A stretch of 64,000 nucleotides of DNA, from assembly GCF_000701705.1 (NCBI RefSeq), contig NZ_JNJP01000014.1, positions 6,460 through 70,459 on the forward strand, given 5' to 3'. The notes under the pieces are model-generated. The model was not told the DNA's origin and ran no database searches. It worked only from the letters and a program-made list of their open reading frames with translations. Source of the stretch: Bilophila wadsworthia ATCC 49260. GTDB taxonomy: Bacteria; Desulfobacterota; Desulfovibrionia; Desulfovibrionales; Desulfovibrionaceae. Below, piece after piece: positions 34,893 to 44,384 of the stretch. Every line of letters starts with the position of its first letter. Position 1 is the stretch's first letter. The translations under genes were made by a program, and so were the position numbers.

Positions 34893-35071
34893 GGCCATCC
34901 CATCTTGAAACGGCTTTCGCCGCACGCGGGTGCGGCGTGCCGTGAACCGGCGTGGGGTCTGGTGAAGACGGCGCTTCCTACCGGAGCCCGGCTTTGAGGC
35001 GTATGCCCTTGCAAAGGCCACCTGCCCTAAAGACGCCGCGGGGATTCCGCGGCATGTGAGGGAACATTCCC

Positions 35072-36652
35072 ATGTTTGATATTCTGTTCCGCAATGCAAA
35101 GGTCATCGACGGCACGGGCAACCCGTGGTTCTACGGTGATGTGGGCGTGGAAGGCGGCACCGTCGCCGCCGTGCTGCCCCCCGGCTCCACGGCCCGCGCC
35201 CGCCGCGTGGCGGATGTGGACGGCAAGGCGCTCTGCCCCGGCTTCGTGGACGGGCACAGCCATTCGGAATTGCCGCTCCTCGCCGGGGAGGGCATGGACT
35301 GCAAGATCATGCAGGGCGTGACCACCGAAAACCTCGGGCTGGACGGCATGTCCCTCGCGCCGATCAAGGACGGCGACAAGGCCGACTGGAAGAAACACCT
35401 TTCCGGCCTCGCCGGGACGCTCGACGTGCCGTGGACGTGGAACAGCTTCGCGGAATACCTCGACTGCCTGCAGGCCGCGAAGCCGCCGCTCAACGTCTCC
35501 TCGTACGTGGGGCTGGGCACGGTGCGCCTGAGCGTCATGGGCATGGCCGACAGGCCCGCGGAAGACCACGAAATCCGGGCCATGCGGGATCTGGTCGCCC
35601 GGTGCATGGACGAGGGCGCGCGCGGCATCTCCGCCGGGCTGATCTACCCTCCGAGCCGCTACCAGAGCCTTGAGGAAACCGTGGCCGTAGCCAAGGCCGC
35701 GGCGGCGCACGGCGGCATCTACGACGTGCACATGCGCAACGAGGCCGACGCCATCGCCGAATCCGTGGAGGAGGTGATCGCCATCAGCGAACGCTCCGGC
35801 ATCCCCGCCATGATCACCCACTTCAAGATCCGCGGGAAAAAGAACTGGGGCCGTTCCGCCGCGCTCATCCGCCGCATCGACGAGGCCCGCGCCGCCGGGA
35901 TCGACGTCACGATGGCCCAGTACCCCTACACGGCGGGGAGCACGTTCCTGCATGTGGTCATCCCGCCGTGGTACCACAGCCGGGGCGTGGACGGCCTGCT
36001 GCGGGCCCTGCGCGAGGAACGCGGCGCCATCAAGCATGACCTCGACACGCGCATGGACTGGGAAAACTTCTCGCAGTCCGTGGGCTGGGAAAAGATCTTC
36101 GTCTCTTCGGTGGTCAGCGAAGCCAACCAGCCCTGCGTGGGCAAGAGCATCTCGCAGATCGCCGCCGAACGGGGACATGCCGACCCCGCCGACGCCGCCT
36201 TCGACCTGCTGGTGGAAGAGCAGCTCGCCGTGGGCATGATCTCGTTCGGGCTCGACGAGGCGGACATCACCGCGATCATGCGCCACCCGGCCGTGAGCTT
36301 CATCACCGACGGGCTCATGAGCGGAAGGCCCCACCCGCGCGCCTACGCCACCTACCCCCGCATCCTCGGCCGCTATGTGCGTGAGCAGGGCGTCCTTTCC
36401 CTTGAGGAGGCCGTCCGCAAGATGACCTCGCTCCCCGCCCGCAAGATCAGGCTGCGGAACAAGGGCGTCATCGCCGAGGGCTACGACGCGGATCTGGTGG
36501 TCTTTGACCCGGATACCGTCATCGACAAAAACAGCTATGACGATCCCCGCGTGCATCCCGCCGGGATCGCGCACGTACTCGTCAACGGCGTGTTCGTGGT
36601 GGAGGACGCCGCGCTCACGGGCGCACGGCCCGGGAGGGTCATCAGGGACTAG
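35072..36652 (+). CDS. N-acyl-D-amino-acid deacylase-like amidohydrolase
   Basis: 526 residues of the amidohydrolase superfamily. DGHSHSE gives the HxH zinc pair, YDVHMRNEAD and ITHFKIRGK give further His ligands, and ITDGLMSGRPHPRAYATYPRILG carries the catalytic Asp and the family-typical HPR segment. The GNCG motif whose Cys bridges metal in D-aminoacylases reads ENLGLDG here, so the Cys is lost and the metal site differs. It probably removes an N-acyl or similar group to free an amino acid. Downstream of iorB by 180 bases, same strand. Confidence 0.87.
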   Translation: MFDILFRNAKVIDGTGNPWFYGDVGVEGGTVAAVLPPGSTARARRVADVDGKALCPGFVDGHSHSELPLLAGEGMDCKIMQGVTTENLGLDGMSLAPIKDGDKADWKKHLSGLAGTLDVPWTWNSFAEYLDCLQAAKPPLNVSSYVGLGTVRLSVMGMADRPAEDHEIRAMRDLVARCMDEGARGISAGLIYPPSRYQSLEETVAVAKAAAAHGGIYDVHMRNEADAIAESVEEVIAISERSGIPAMITHFKIRGKKNWGRSAALIRRIDEARAAGIDVTMAQYPYTAGSTFLHVVIPPWYHSRGVDGLLRALREERGAIKHDLDTRMDWENFSQSVGWEKIFVSSVVSEANQPCVGKSISQIAAERGHADPADAAFDLLVEEQLAVGMISFGLDEADITAIMRHPAVSFITDGLMSGRPHPRAYATYPRILGRYVREQGVLSLEEAVRKMTSLPARKIRLRNKGVIAEGYDADLVVFDPDTVIDKNSYDDPRVHPAGIAHVLVNGVFVVEDAALTGARPGRVIRD

Positions 36653-36954
36653 CCGCCCCGCAAGGGAAACGGCCCCGTGCCGTGGGAGGCCCGCCTGACG
36701 GGAGGGGCCATCCGAAGGGAACCGCGCCGGGGACGCCCCCAGCGCGGAGCACACAAGGAACGGCTGCCCGTGCGGAACGCGGGGCAGCCATAACAGGCTG
36801 CGGAAACAATACTCGGATCCCTGCGCCGAAACGGACGGCGGGGGAACGCTTTCAGGTGCCGGAGCGTATTGCCTTTCTCATGACGGGTAGGCATACTTTC
36901 ACGCCGGAGGACGGAGCTTTCCCCGCCGCCGCATATCCCTTTCCGGAGATTCCC
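36653..36954. other. Gap before the IclR gene
   Basis: 300 bp. The IclR frame is open back to 36682, but the first part has no homology and the ATG at 36955 (GGAG ahead) fits the family length. A promoter may be here; none is clear. Confidence 0.4.
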
Positions 36955-37707
36955 ATGCTGACATCATCACAAAAAGTTTTCGACGTTCTGGAATTCCTCT
37001 GCGCCAACGGCCCGCACAAGGCCCTTGAGGTAAGCAAGGCCCTGTCTCTGCAAAAGAGCTCGGTGCACCGCTTCCTCAACAGCCTCATCGAGTTCGGCTA
37101 TGTCCGCAAGGACGACCAGACGGGGCTTTTTTCGGTGACGCTCAAGGTGGTGCAGCTCGGCGCCATGGTGAGCAGCAAGATCGACATGGTGGAAACCGGG
37201 AGATCGTACATGCGGGAACTGGTGGCCACGTTCGATCAGGCCACGGTCAGCTTCGCCACGTTCATGGACAAGCAGGTGCTCGTCCTGCGCCGCGAATACC
37301 CCCGCAACTGCGTCACGCGCATCGATCTGAGCCAGCAGCTCCCCGCCTATTGCACGGGGCTCGGCAAGGCTCTCCTCTCGACGAAAAGCGAAGAGGAAAT
37401 CGACGAATACATCGCCACCGTCCCGCGGACGGCCTACACCCTGCATACCCTGACGGACGGGGCGCGCCTCAAGCAAGACCTGCTCGCCGCCAAGGAAAAG
37501 GGATACGCCGAGGACATCTCCGAAATCAGCGACTCGCTCCACTGCGTCGCCGTGCCCATCCTCACCCCGCACGGCGGGCTCTGGGCCATCAGCCTTTCGG
37601 GGCATTGTTCCGTCATCCGCGAGTACGGTGTGGAAAACATCGTGAAGCATCTGAAAAAGGCCGTCTGGGATATGACCTCAGGCTATTCCGCCGCGCCCGT
37701 CGCCTGA
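36955..37707 (+). CDS. IclR-family transcriptional regulator
   Basis: 250 residues: winged helix-turn-helix (LEVSKALSLQKSSVHRFLNSLIEFGYV) and the IclR effector domain (QLPAYCTGLGKALLS, KGYAEDISEISDSLHCVAVPIL). It lies between the D-aminoacylase-like and hydantoinase-like genes and is the natural regulator for the operator pair at 29119 and 30214. It differs from the IclR protein at 5762 in the recognition helix, which agrees with the different half-sites (TTCA against TTCCA). Confidence 0.92.
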   Translation: MLTSSQKVFDVLEFLCANGPHKALEVSKALSLQKSSVHRFLNSLIEFGYVRKDDQTGLFSVTLKVVQLGAMVSSKIDMVETGRSYMRELVATFDQATVSFATFMDKQVLVLRREYPRNCVTRIDLSQQLPAYCTGLGKALLSTKSEEEIDEYIATVPRTAYTLHTLTDGARLKQDLLAAKEKGYAEDISEISDSLHCVAVPILTPHGGLWAISLSGHCSVIREYGVENIVKHLKKAVWDMTSGYSAAPVA

Positions 37708-37964
37708 CCCGCCGGTTCGCCCGCGCCCCCGGCAAAGCGCCCGTTCAGGAAGCGCCCGCCGCGCTGCCGCGAGGCATCCGGGCTCCCGCAATGCCCTTGC
37801 CGGAGGCCCCTCCGGGGATGGGATGAAGCGGCAAGGTGAACCGCCCCGACGCGCCCCTCGGCGGAACCCCTCCGGGGGCGGCATGAGGGGCGGCTCCCGC
37901 CAACGGGAGGGGGAAGCCATCAGGCCGCCGGACAAGGCAAGGGGTGCTTCACTGGGGACACGCC

Positions 37965-39338
37965 ATGAGTACGACTCTGATCACAAACGGCATCGTCGTT
38001 GATGCCGGAACCATGCGCCCGCTGGACATCCTCATTTCCGGGGAACGGGTGGAAAGCCTCCTCCCACGCGGCTCCGAGGTGCGGGCCGACCGGGTCATCG
38101 ACGCCTCCGGGCGCTACGTGCTGCCCGGCATCATCGACGCGCACAACCACCCCGTCTATGCAGACCGCATCGACCGCCTGTCGCGGGCGGCCCTGTCCGG
38201 CGGCGTCACCACCGTCATCCCCTACATCGGGGCCGTCGCCGCATGGGGCAAACAGGGCGGGCTGGTTCAGGCCATCGACGACTTCATCAGGGAAGGGGAA
38301 ACCGGTTCCTGCATCGACTTCGGGCTGCACTGCACCCTGACCGCCAACGTCATGGAAGAGGCCGACGAAGCCATCCCCGAACTGGTCGCGCGCGGGGTCA
38401 TTTCCTTCAAGGCGTTCACATCCTACAGGAAGCGGGGCATGAAACTGGAGGACGACCAGATCCTGCATCTCATGGAACTGGTCGCGCGCGAAAAGGCCCT
38501 CCTCGCCTTCCATGCGGAAAACGACGCCATCCTTGAATATCTGGAAGCCAAGGCCGTTGCCGAGGGGCGGGAGCACCCCCGCGATTACCCCGCGACGCAT
38601 CCCAACATTTCCGAGGCCGAGGCCATCTTCCGCGTGCTTTCGCTGGCCTCTGTCGCGGGCTGCAACATCTACCTGCCGCATGTCACCTGCAAGGAATCCC
38701 TCGAAGCCATCAGGCTGTTCAGGAAGTGGGGCACGGTGCCCACGCTTTTCGCCGAAACCTGCCCCCATTATCTGACGCTGGACGACAGCCAGCTTGCGCT
38801 GCGCGGCAACCTCGCCAAGATGTCCCCTCCCCTGCGCAAGGAGGCAGACCGCGAGGCGCTCTGGGAGGCGATCCGCAACGGCGAAATACAGGTCGTCGCT
38901 TCCGACGCGGCGGGGCACGCCACCGCCGCCAACGAGCCGCTCTTTGCCGAAACCTTCCGGGCCCCGCACGGCGCGCCCGGCGTGGATACGCTTTTCTGCG
39001 TCACGTGGAACGAAGGGATTGCCAAGGGCCGCGTCGCCATCCCCGACCTTGTGCGGCTCTTGTGCGAAAACCCCGCGAAATGCTTCGGCCTGTATCCAAG
39101 AAAGGGAACCCTCCTCCCCGGATCGGATGCGGACGTGGTCATCGTCGATCCCGGAGACGACTGGATCATCCCCGACAGGAACGAGCACATGGCCGTGGAC
39201 TACAGCCTGTTCGCGGGCATGGGCTGCCTCGGCAGGCATCGCACCGTGCTGCTGCGCGGCGCAGTCGCCTATGAGGACGGGAAGATCCTCGACGACGCCC
39301 GGCGCGGCGTTTTCCTGCGCGGCAGCCTGCCCGCCTAA
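37965..39338 (+). CDS. Hydantoinase/dihydropyrimidinase-family amidohydrolase
   Basis: 457 residues with a complete cyclic-amidohydrolase set: HNHP (HxH ligands), ISFKAFTSY with the Lys that is carbamylated, AFHAEND, LPHVTCKES and SDAAGH (catalytic Asp). The family opens hydantoin, dihydropyrimidine, allantoin or similar rings. Compared with true dihydroorotases the substrate-contacting loops differ, so I place it nearer hydantoinase/dihydropyrimidinase. Last gene of the catabolic region and followed by a hairpin. It probably opens a cyclic amide of the imported compound, giving an N-carbamoyl or N-acyl amino acid for the deacylase. Confidence 0.88.
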   Translation: MSTTLITNGIVVDAGTMRPLDILISGERVESLLPRGSEVRADRVIDASGRYVLPGIIDAHNHPVYADRIDRLSRAALSGGVTTVIPYIGAVAAWGKQGGLVQAIDDFIREGETGSCIDFGLHCTLTANVMEEADEAIPELVARGVISFKAFTSYRKRGMKLEDDQILHLMELVAREKALLAFHAENDAILEYLEAKAVAEGREHPRDYPATHPNISEAEAIFRVLSLASVAGCNIYLPHVTCKESLEAIRLFRKWGTVPTLFAETCPHYLTLDDSQLALRGNLAKMSPPLRKEADREALWEAIRNGEIQVVASDAAGHATAANEPLFAETFRAPHGAPGVDTLFCVTWNEGIAKGRVAIPDLVRLLCENPAKCFGLYPRKGTLLPGSDADVVIVDPGDDWIIPDRNEHMAVDYSLFAGMGCLGRHRTVLLRGAVAYEDGKILDDARRGVFLRGSLPA

Positions 39339-39362
39339 CGGCGCACCGACACTGAAGGAAAA

Positions 39363-39398
39363 GGGCCAAGGCTGGCGGAATTCGCCCAGCCTTGGCCC
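39363..39398. terminator. Hairpin after the hydantoinase-like gene
   Basis: GGGCCAAGGCTGG (39363-39375) pairs perfectly with CCAGCCTTGGCCC (39386-39398). The T-run is poor, but a 13-bp stem just after the stop is convincing as transcript end. Confidence 0.75.
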
Positions 39399-39565
39399 CT
39401 TATCGTCCCCGCCCTGCAGCCCGGAGGCGATGCACAACACTTTCAGCAACGAAAAAAGGAAGCGGCCCGCCCTCACAACGCAAAGGCGGTGCCGCGATGC
39501 CTCCCTCCGGCAAATAACGGCTTACACATATGGCGAAGCCTACGCCCTCAGAGCCCGGCGTGCCT

Positions 39566-40042
39566 TCAGGCGCCGCCCGCATCCAGGTGGCGCATCACCG
39601 CCACTTCGTCACAGTCGGGGAAACGGGGGCAGTTCGCACAGACGATCCAGACGCGCTGGGGCAACAGATCCTTGCTCACCACGCCAAAGCCGTTCCGCTC
39701 GAAAAAGCGCACCTGATACGTCAGCGCGAATACCCGGTCGATGCCTATCCTGCGGGCATCCTTACAGCACTCGTCCACGAGGATGTTGCCGAACCCGTTC
39801 CCCCGCCACGGCTTGGCAATGGCGAGGGAGCGGACTTCCGCCAGGTTTTCCCAGATCACCGCCAGCGCCGCGCAGCCGATGAATTCCCCGCCGCTGGTTT
39901 CCAGAATGCGGAAATCCCTGATCTGGCCGTACAGGTTCGACAGCGAACGCGGCAACAGCAGGCCCTCCGCCGAACATTCCATGAGCAAACCGTGGATCTT
40001 CTTCGCATCGCACATCCGCGCGGGGCGCAAGACTGGTTGCAT
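39566..40042 (-). CDS. ArgA-type N-acetyltransferase (GNAT)
   Basis: 158 residues. GNAT core with the acetyl-CoA motif SLAIAKPWRGNGFGNILVDECC and a C-terminal Cys-rich end (VCANCPRFPDCDEVAV) that is typical of short, stand-alone N-acetylglutamate synthases of deltaproteobacteria-like lineages. The role would be the first step of arginine synthesis (glutamate N-acetylation). Start ATG at 40042. Single gene, convergent with the hydantoinase-like gene. Confidence 0.85.
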   Translation of the reverse strand: MQPVLRPARMCDAKKIHGLLMECSAEGLLLPRSLSNLYGQIRDFRILETSGGEFIGCAALAVIWENLAEVRSLAIAKPWRGNGFGNILVDECCKDARRIGIDRVFALTYQVRFFERNGFGVVSKDLLPQRVWIVCANCPRFPDCDEVAVMRHLDAGGA

Positions 40043-40650
40043 GATACAACGCTCCTGTCCAAAAAGCGATTCAACAAAAAAGAGCGGCCTTCATCCCGGA
40101 ACAAGCTGCGGCGCATGGCCCCTTCCACGGGCCTCTCCCGTAGCGGTTCCGATCTTCAAGGCCGTTGTGCCGCTTCACACTGGCGCTATGCCCGCCGAAA
40201 CCCCTTCGAACAAGGGCCTCACCTCTCTTTCGATTGAAACTATCCGTGATGATATACCTGTTTTTATCGCCAGACACAACAGTTGGCATCGTCAATCCCC
40301 CTTTTTCTTACGGGATGGGGCAACGACACGTCTTGGGGCAACTCCGGGTTGCGGGCGCTGCCATGTGCTTTACTGCGGGAAGGATAGATTCCGTAACGCC
40401 ACGGCTACGATGCGCCCAGCCACGGCTAGTGGGCCTTCGGTGTCCACGCCCCCGCGCAGGGCCGCCTCCGGTCACGTTCCTGCCGCCGGGCACTGAGGCC
40501 GAAGGGATGATCTCTTCCACGGGTTCGTCCATACCGATGGACACGTTACGCATATCCCCCGTTGACATTTGCGGCAGACCCCATATTCTCCGGCAATCTT
40601 CCGCCGATGGCCCGCGCCGGCGGCCATCTTTGCTCCTCTTCGGGTACGCC
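40043..40650. other. Divergent intergenic region, acetyltransferase / HD-GYP
   Basis: 600 bp. A frame in phase with the HD-GYP gene is open back to 40165, but this part is Pro/Arg/Gly-rich and does not resemble a protein domain. I looked for riboswitch-like motifs (c-di-GMP, cobalamin) and found none convincing. Confidence 0.4.
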
Positions 40651-41919
40651 ATGCAACTGCGCATCAAGCTTTATGATCTGATTCTGGCCTTCGCCAACGC
40701 GCTGGACCAGGTTCATCCGGCCCTGACCGGCCACCACAGGCGAGTGGGTTTCCTTCTCGACAGGCTGGCCGAACGCCTCGGCCTTCCCTCCGAGGAGCGG
40801 GAACGGCTCTTCCTCGCCGGGATCATGCACGACGTGGGGGTCATCCCCCTGAAAACCAGTGCGGAAGATCTCGTCTTCGAGCGCGAGCGCTATCTCCATC
40901 CGCAAGCGGGCTGCCTGTTCCTGCAAAACTGCCCCACGCTGGCCGAAGAGGCGGAGCGGGTGCGCTTCCACCACATGTACTGGGAAAAGGCATATGACAG
41001 GGGGCTCGCCGCCCGCGAAGGCAGCCTCATCAACATCGCGGATCGCGTGGATGTGGATCTGCGCGCCAAGAACGATTTCCGGGAGGCCGTGGAGGGCGCG
41101 GATCGCAGGGTATGCGAACGACGCCCCGGCATCTACTCGCCCGACCACATCGAGGCCATGCAAGACATCCTGCACGACGAGGAAACGCTCAATGACCTCG
41201 CCGGGGCGCACATACGCCTCCCCGCCTTCGTCCGGCGGCGCTACGGCGATCAGATCCTCACGCCGCAGGAAACCATCCAGTTCAGCACCCTGTTCGGGCA
41301 CATCATCGACTCATGCAGCCCCTTTACCGCCACCCATTCCACGGGTGTGGCCCACATGGCTGTGGCGCTCGGGCGTCTGACGGGCATGGGGCAGGATGAC
41401 CTCGACACGCTGTTCGTCGCGGGTATGCTCCACGACATCGGCAAACTCGGCATCCCGCTGGCGCTGCTCGAAAAACCCGGGCAGCTGACCGACGAGGAAT
41501 TCCCCAAGGTGAAGCGCCACGCCGACCTCAGCCGCCTGTGGCTGGACGCCGTACCCGGCTTCGAGCGCGTGAGCGTCTGGGGCGGCGGGCACCACGAACG
41601 GCTGGACGGCAAGGGCTACCCGCTGGGCCTGAAGGGCGAGGAGATCCCTCTCCCCTCACGGATCATGGCGATTGCGGACGTGTTCACGGCATTGACCGAA
41701 GACAGGCCCTACCGCAAGGGCATGGCGCCGCCCGAGGCCCTGCGCATCGTGAAGGGCATGGTGAAGCAGGGCCATCTTGACGGCGACCTGTCCAGGCTCC
41801 TGTGCGATCATGCCGACGAACTCGACGCCGTCCGAGCCTCCTCGCAGGCGGAGGCTCGGCGAGGCTTTCAGGCCCTGCACGACGCCTGTGCCGAGCCCGA
41901 CGAACGGCTGCGGGATTAG
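40651..41919 (+). CDS. Double HD / HD-GYP domain phosphodiesterase
   Basis: 422 residues. A first HD region (HHRRVGFLL, then GIMHDVGVI) is followed by a full HD-GYP domain: HSTGVAHMA, GMLHDIGKLGIP (about 258-269) and HHERLDGKGYP (about 313-323). HD-GYP proteins hydrolyse cyclic di-GMP. No receiver, PAS or membrane domain is attached, so it may be soluble. The ATG at 40651 was chosen by homology; no good ribosome site is visible. It precedes the PrpR-like gene by 160 bases. Confidence 0.87.
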   Translation: MQLRIKLYDLILAFANALDQVHPALTGHHRRVGFLLDRLAERLGLPSEERERLFLAGIMHDVGVIPLKTSAEDLVFERERYLHPQAGCLFLQNCPTLAEEAERVRFHHMYWEKAYDRGLAAREGSLINIADRVDVDLRAKNDFREAVEGADRRVCERRPGIYSPDHIEAMQDILHDEETLNDLAGAHIRLPAFVRRRYGDQILTPQETIQFSTLFGHIIDSCSPFTATHSTGVAHMAVALGRLTGMGQDDLDTLFVAGMLHDIGKLGIPLALLEKPGQLTDEEFPKVKRHADLSRLWLDAVPGFERVSVWGGGHHERLDGKGYPLGLKGEEIPLPSRIMAIADVFTALTEDRPYRKGMAPPEALRIVKGMVKQGHLDGDLSRLLCDHADELDAVRASSQAEARRGFQALHDACAEPDERLRD

Positions 41920-42077
41920 GGCCTCCGTACGCGGGCAGCGCCGGCGGATCTTCCCGCGTGAGGAGGCTGTGCCGCGTACCGGCGGTTTCCCGCGCGGCTT
42001 CCGTTTCCGGATGGCCTTTCCTCGAAGAGGCCTTCCGGCGGGCCCCGTCCCGCCCACCCTTGTTGCTGAAAGGCAAC

Positions 42078-44054
42078 ATGTATAATCCCCGTGACCCTCA
42101 AACGAACGCGCAGGAGCGTATGCCGTTGCCTCAAATCCGTATCGTCAGCATTTCCCCTTATCCGGAAATGGAAAGGATCGTTCAGGATGTCATCGCGGCC
42201 CATCCTCAGCGCGGGCGCATCGACAACCGCATCATCACCGCGACCGTGGACAGGCTCGACCTCTCGGAACTGCACGACTGCGACGCCATCATCGCCCGGG
42301 GCTATTCCGCCCGGCGGCTGAAGGCGCAGGGACTGGGCGTCCCCGTCATCGACATCGCCATTTCCGGCTACGACGTCATCCGTTCCATCCAGGAATGCCA
42401 ACGGCGGTTTCAAACGCGGCGCATCGGTTTCGTCGGCTTTTACAACGCCTTCAACGGGATCGAGCAGTTTTCCGGCATGTTCGGCTGCGACATCCGCGTC
42501 TACATCCCCGAATGCGCGGCGGAGATCTGGCACGCGCTGGAACTGGCCAAGCAGGACGGCTGCGACGTCATCGTCGGCGGCTATTCCGTGCAGCAGGACG
42601 CGGGCCTTCTGGGGCTGCCCGCCATCCTGCTGCGCACGGGCCGGGAAACCTACGCGCAGTCGCTGGAGGAGGCCATCCGGACGGTCACCCTCGTCCAGCA
42701 GGAGCGTATCCGGACGGAAACCTATAAAATCATTACTGAGTCGGTGAAGGACAGCTTGCTCTACGTGGACGCCTCCGGGATCATCCGGCTGGACAATCCC
42801 GCCGCCTGCCTCATGCGCGACGCCCCACTCAAGGACGTGCCCCTCGAAACGGCCTTCCCCTGCATGAAGGACAGCTTCAGCCGGGCGATGCGCGACTGCG
42901 CGGAAATTCAGGGCGAAGTGCGCAAGGTGCGCGGCGTTTCCATCACCTTCGACTGCACGCCGGTAGCCGTCAACGGGATCGCGGCGGGCGTCGTCATCAG
43001 CTTCCAGAACGTGGACAAGGTCCAGCAGCTCGAAGGGCACATCCGCAAAAAGCTGAGCAACAAGGGACTGACGGCCAAGCACCACCTTTCGGACATCGTG
43101 CATTGCAGCCGGCTGATCGACGAAACCATCGAGGACGCCTGCCGCTACGCCGCCGCTTCGTCCAACATCCTGATCGTGGGCGAGACGGGGACGGGCAAGG
43201 AACTGTTCGCGCAGGGCATCCACAACGCCAGCCAGCGCCGCAACGGGCCGTTCGTGGCCATCAACTGCGCGGCCCTGCCTGAAAACCTGCTTGAAAGCGA
43301 GCTGTTCGGCTACGTGGAGGGCGCGTTCACGGGGACGACGCGGGGCGGCAAGATGGGGCTTTTCGAACTGGCCCACAACGGGACGCTGTTCCTCGACGAA
43401 ATATCCGAAATCCCGCTGAACATGCAGAGCAAACTCCTGCGCGTGCTCCAAGAGCACGAGGTCCGGCGCATCGGCGACGACCGGGTGACCGCCGTGGACG
43501 TGCGCATCATCTCGGCGACCAACGTCAACCTCCACAAGCTCGTCGCCGCCAAGCGCTTCCGGCAGGATCTGCTCTACCGCCTCGACGTGTTGAAAATCAC
43601 GATCCCGCCTCTGCGCCGACGGGGGGAGGACGTCATCGAGCTGTTCCACTTTTTCCTCAAGAAATTCTGCTGGAAGAACCGCGAGGCCCTGCCGGAGGTC
43701 GCCCCGGACTCGCTCCACCTGCTCCGGGAATACCCTTTCGCGGGCAACGCGCGGGAACTGCGCAACGTCGTCGAGCGGGCGGCCGTCCTGCGCCGCAACC
43801 GGGACGTCCTGACCTCCGCGGATCTCAACAGGGCCCTGCATCCCGAGGACATCGAGGAAGTGCCGCCCCTTCTTGCGGCAACGCCAGCGCCCTTCCCTCC
43901 CGAGGCCCCGCAAGCCTCCGGGCCGGACAACGAAAAGGACAGGCTGCTCGCGGCCCTGCGCTCCTGCGGCGGCAACCGGACCCGTGCCGCCCGCGAACTG
44001 GGCATGGACCGAACCACACTATGGCGCAAACTCCAGAAATATATACAGAAATAA
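42078..44054 (+). CDS. PrpR-like sigma-54-dependent activator
   Basis: 658 residues. An N-terminal PrpR_N sensor (IRIVSISPYPEMERIVQDVI through DAIIARGYSA and FVGFYNAFNGIEQF, about 15-200), a PAS domain (ITESVKDSLLYVDASGIIRL, about 217-320), the AAA+ domain with GETGTGKE (about 367-374), the sigma-54 contact loop as GAFTGT instead of GAFTGA (about 415-420), GTLFLDEISEIP, and a Fis-type HTH (RAARELGMDRTTLWRKL). ATG 42078 has AAGG ahead; ATG 42120 is an alternative. It faces a sigma-54 promoter with tandem palindromes 50-270 bases downstream, so it most likely activates the gntP-like operon in response to a small acid. Confidence 0.93.
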   Translation: MYNPRDPQTNAQERMPLPQIRIVSISPYPEMERIVQDVIAAHPQRGRIDNRIITATVDRLDLSELHDCDAIIARGYSARRLKAQGLGVPVIDIAISGYDVIRSIQECQRRFQTRRIGFVGFYNAFNGIEQFSGMFGCDIRVYIPECAAEIWHALELAKQDGCDVIVGGYSVQQDAGLLGLPAILLRTGRETYAQSLEEAIRTVTLVQQERIRTETYKIITESVKDSLLYVDASGIIRLDNPAACLMRDAPLKDVPLETAFPCMKDSFSRAMRDCAEIQGEVRKVRGVSITFDCTPVAVNGIAAGVVISFQNVDKVQQLEGHIRKKLSNKGLTAKHHLSDIVHCSRLIDETIEDACRYAAASSNILIVGETGTGKELFAQGIHNASQRRNGPFVAINCAALPENLLESELFGYVEGAFTGTTRGGKMGLFELAHNGTLFLDEISEIPLNMQSKLLRVLQEHEVRRIGDDRVTAVDVRIISATNVNLHKLVAAKRFRQDLLYRLDVLKITIPPLRRRGEDVIELFHFFLKKFCWKNREALPEVAPDSLHLLREYPFAGNARELRNVVERAAVLRRNRDVLTSADLNRALHPEDIEEVPPLLAATPAPFPPEAPQASGPDNEKDRLLAALRSCGGNRTRAARELGMDRTTLWRKLQKYIQK

Positions 44055-44099
44055 CCAGTACATCCAACAGGTTGCCCTTTTGGGCGCAAGGCCGCCGCC

Positions 44100-44138
44100 G
44101 CAACGGATTGTTGCATATATGTTGCAACGATCCGTTGC
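44100..44138. promoter_or_regulatory. Tandem enhancer palindromes GCAAC-N5-GTTGC
   Basis: Two perfect 15-bp inverted repeats, GCAACGGATTGTTGC (44100-44114) and GCAACGATCCGTTGC (44124-44138), have centres 24 bases apart. More GTTGCA words follow to 44156. They lie 180-220 bases before the sigma-54 promoter, the usual distance for an enhancer site, immediately after the activator gene. Confidence 0.75.
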
Positions 44139-44317
44139 ATCCGTATTCCGTTGCAACAGCCCGCCGCCCTCCTCCCCGCCGTTTCGCGGGTGCGCCGCGT
44201 TCCCGTCCCCCCCGCTCTGTTTGAACAATCAAACGTCTCTCAGAAGGCCGCCGATGTTTGCCAAATCCATCCGGCGGCTCCGGAAGGCGCGCGCCCGGCA
44301 CACTGCCGTCACCGCTC

Positions 44318-44333
44318 TGGCACCGAACTTGCT
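44318..44333 (+). promoter_or_regulatory. Sigma-54 promoter (-24/-12)
   Basis: TGGCAC-CGAAC-TTGCT matches the -24/-12 consensus exactly in both boxes and in spacing. The transcript would begin about 11 bases later and the permease start is 52 bases downstream of the -12 box. Confidence 0.88.
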
Positions 44334-44384
44334 AAATAACGCCCGGAGAGAATGTCTGTTTCTATTATTGCGGAGGAGATAGAA

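Noticed and set aside
40300..40500. Possible structured RNA or riboswitch before the HD-GYP gene
   Set aside because: Some paired stretches exist, but none of the conserved cores of c-di-GMP, cobalamin or RNase P RNAs could be found.
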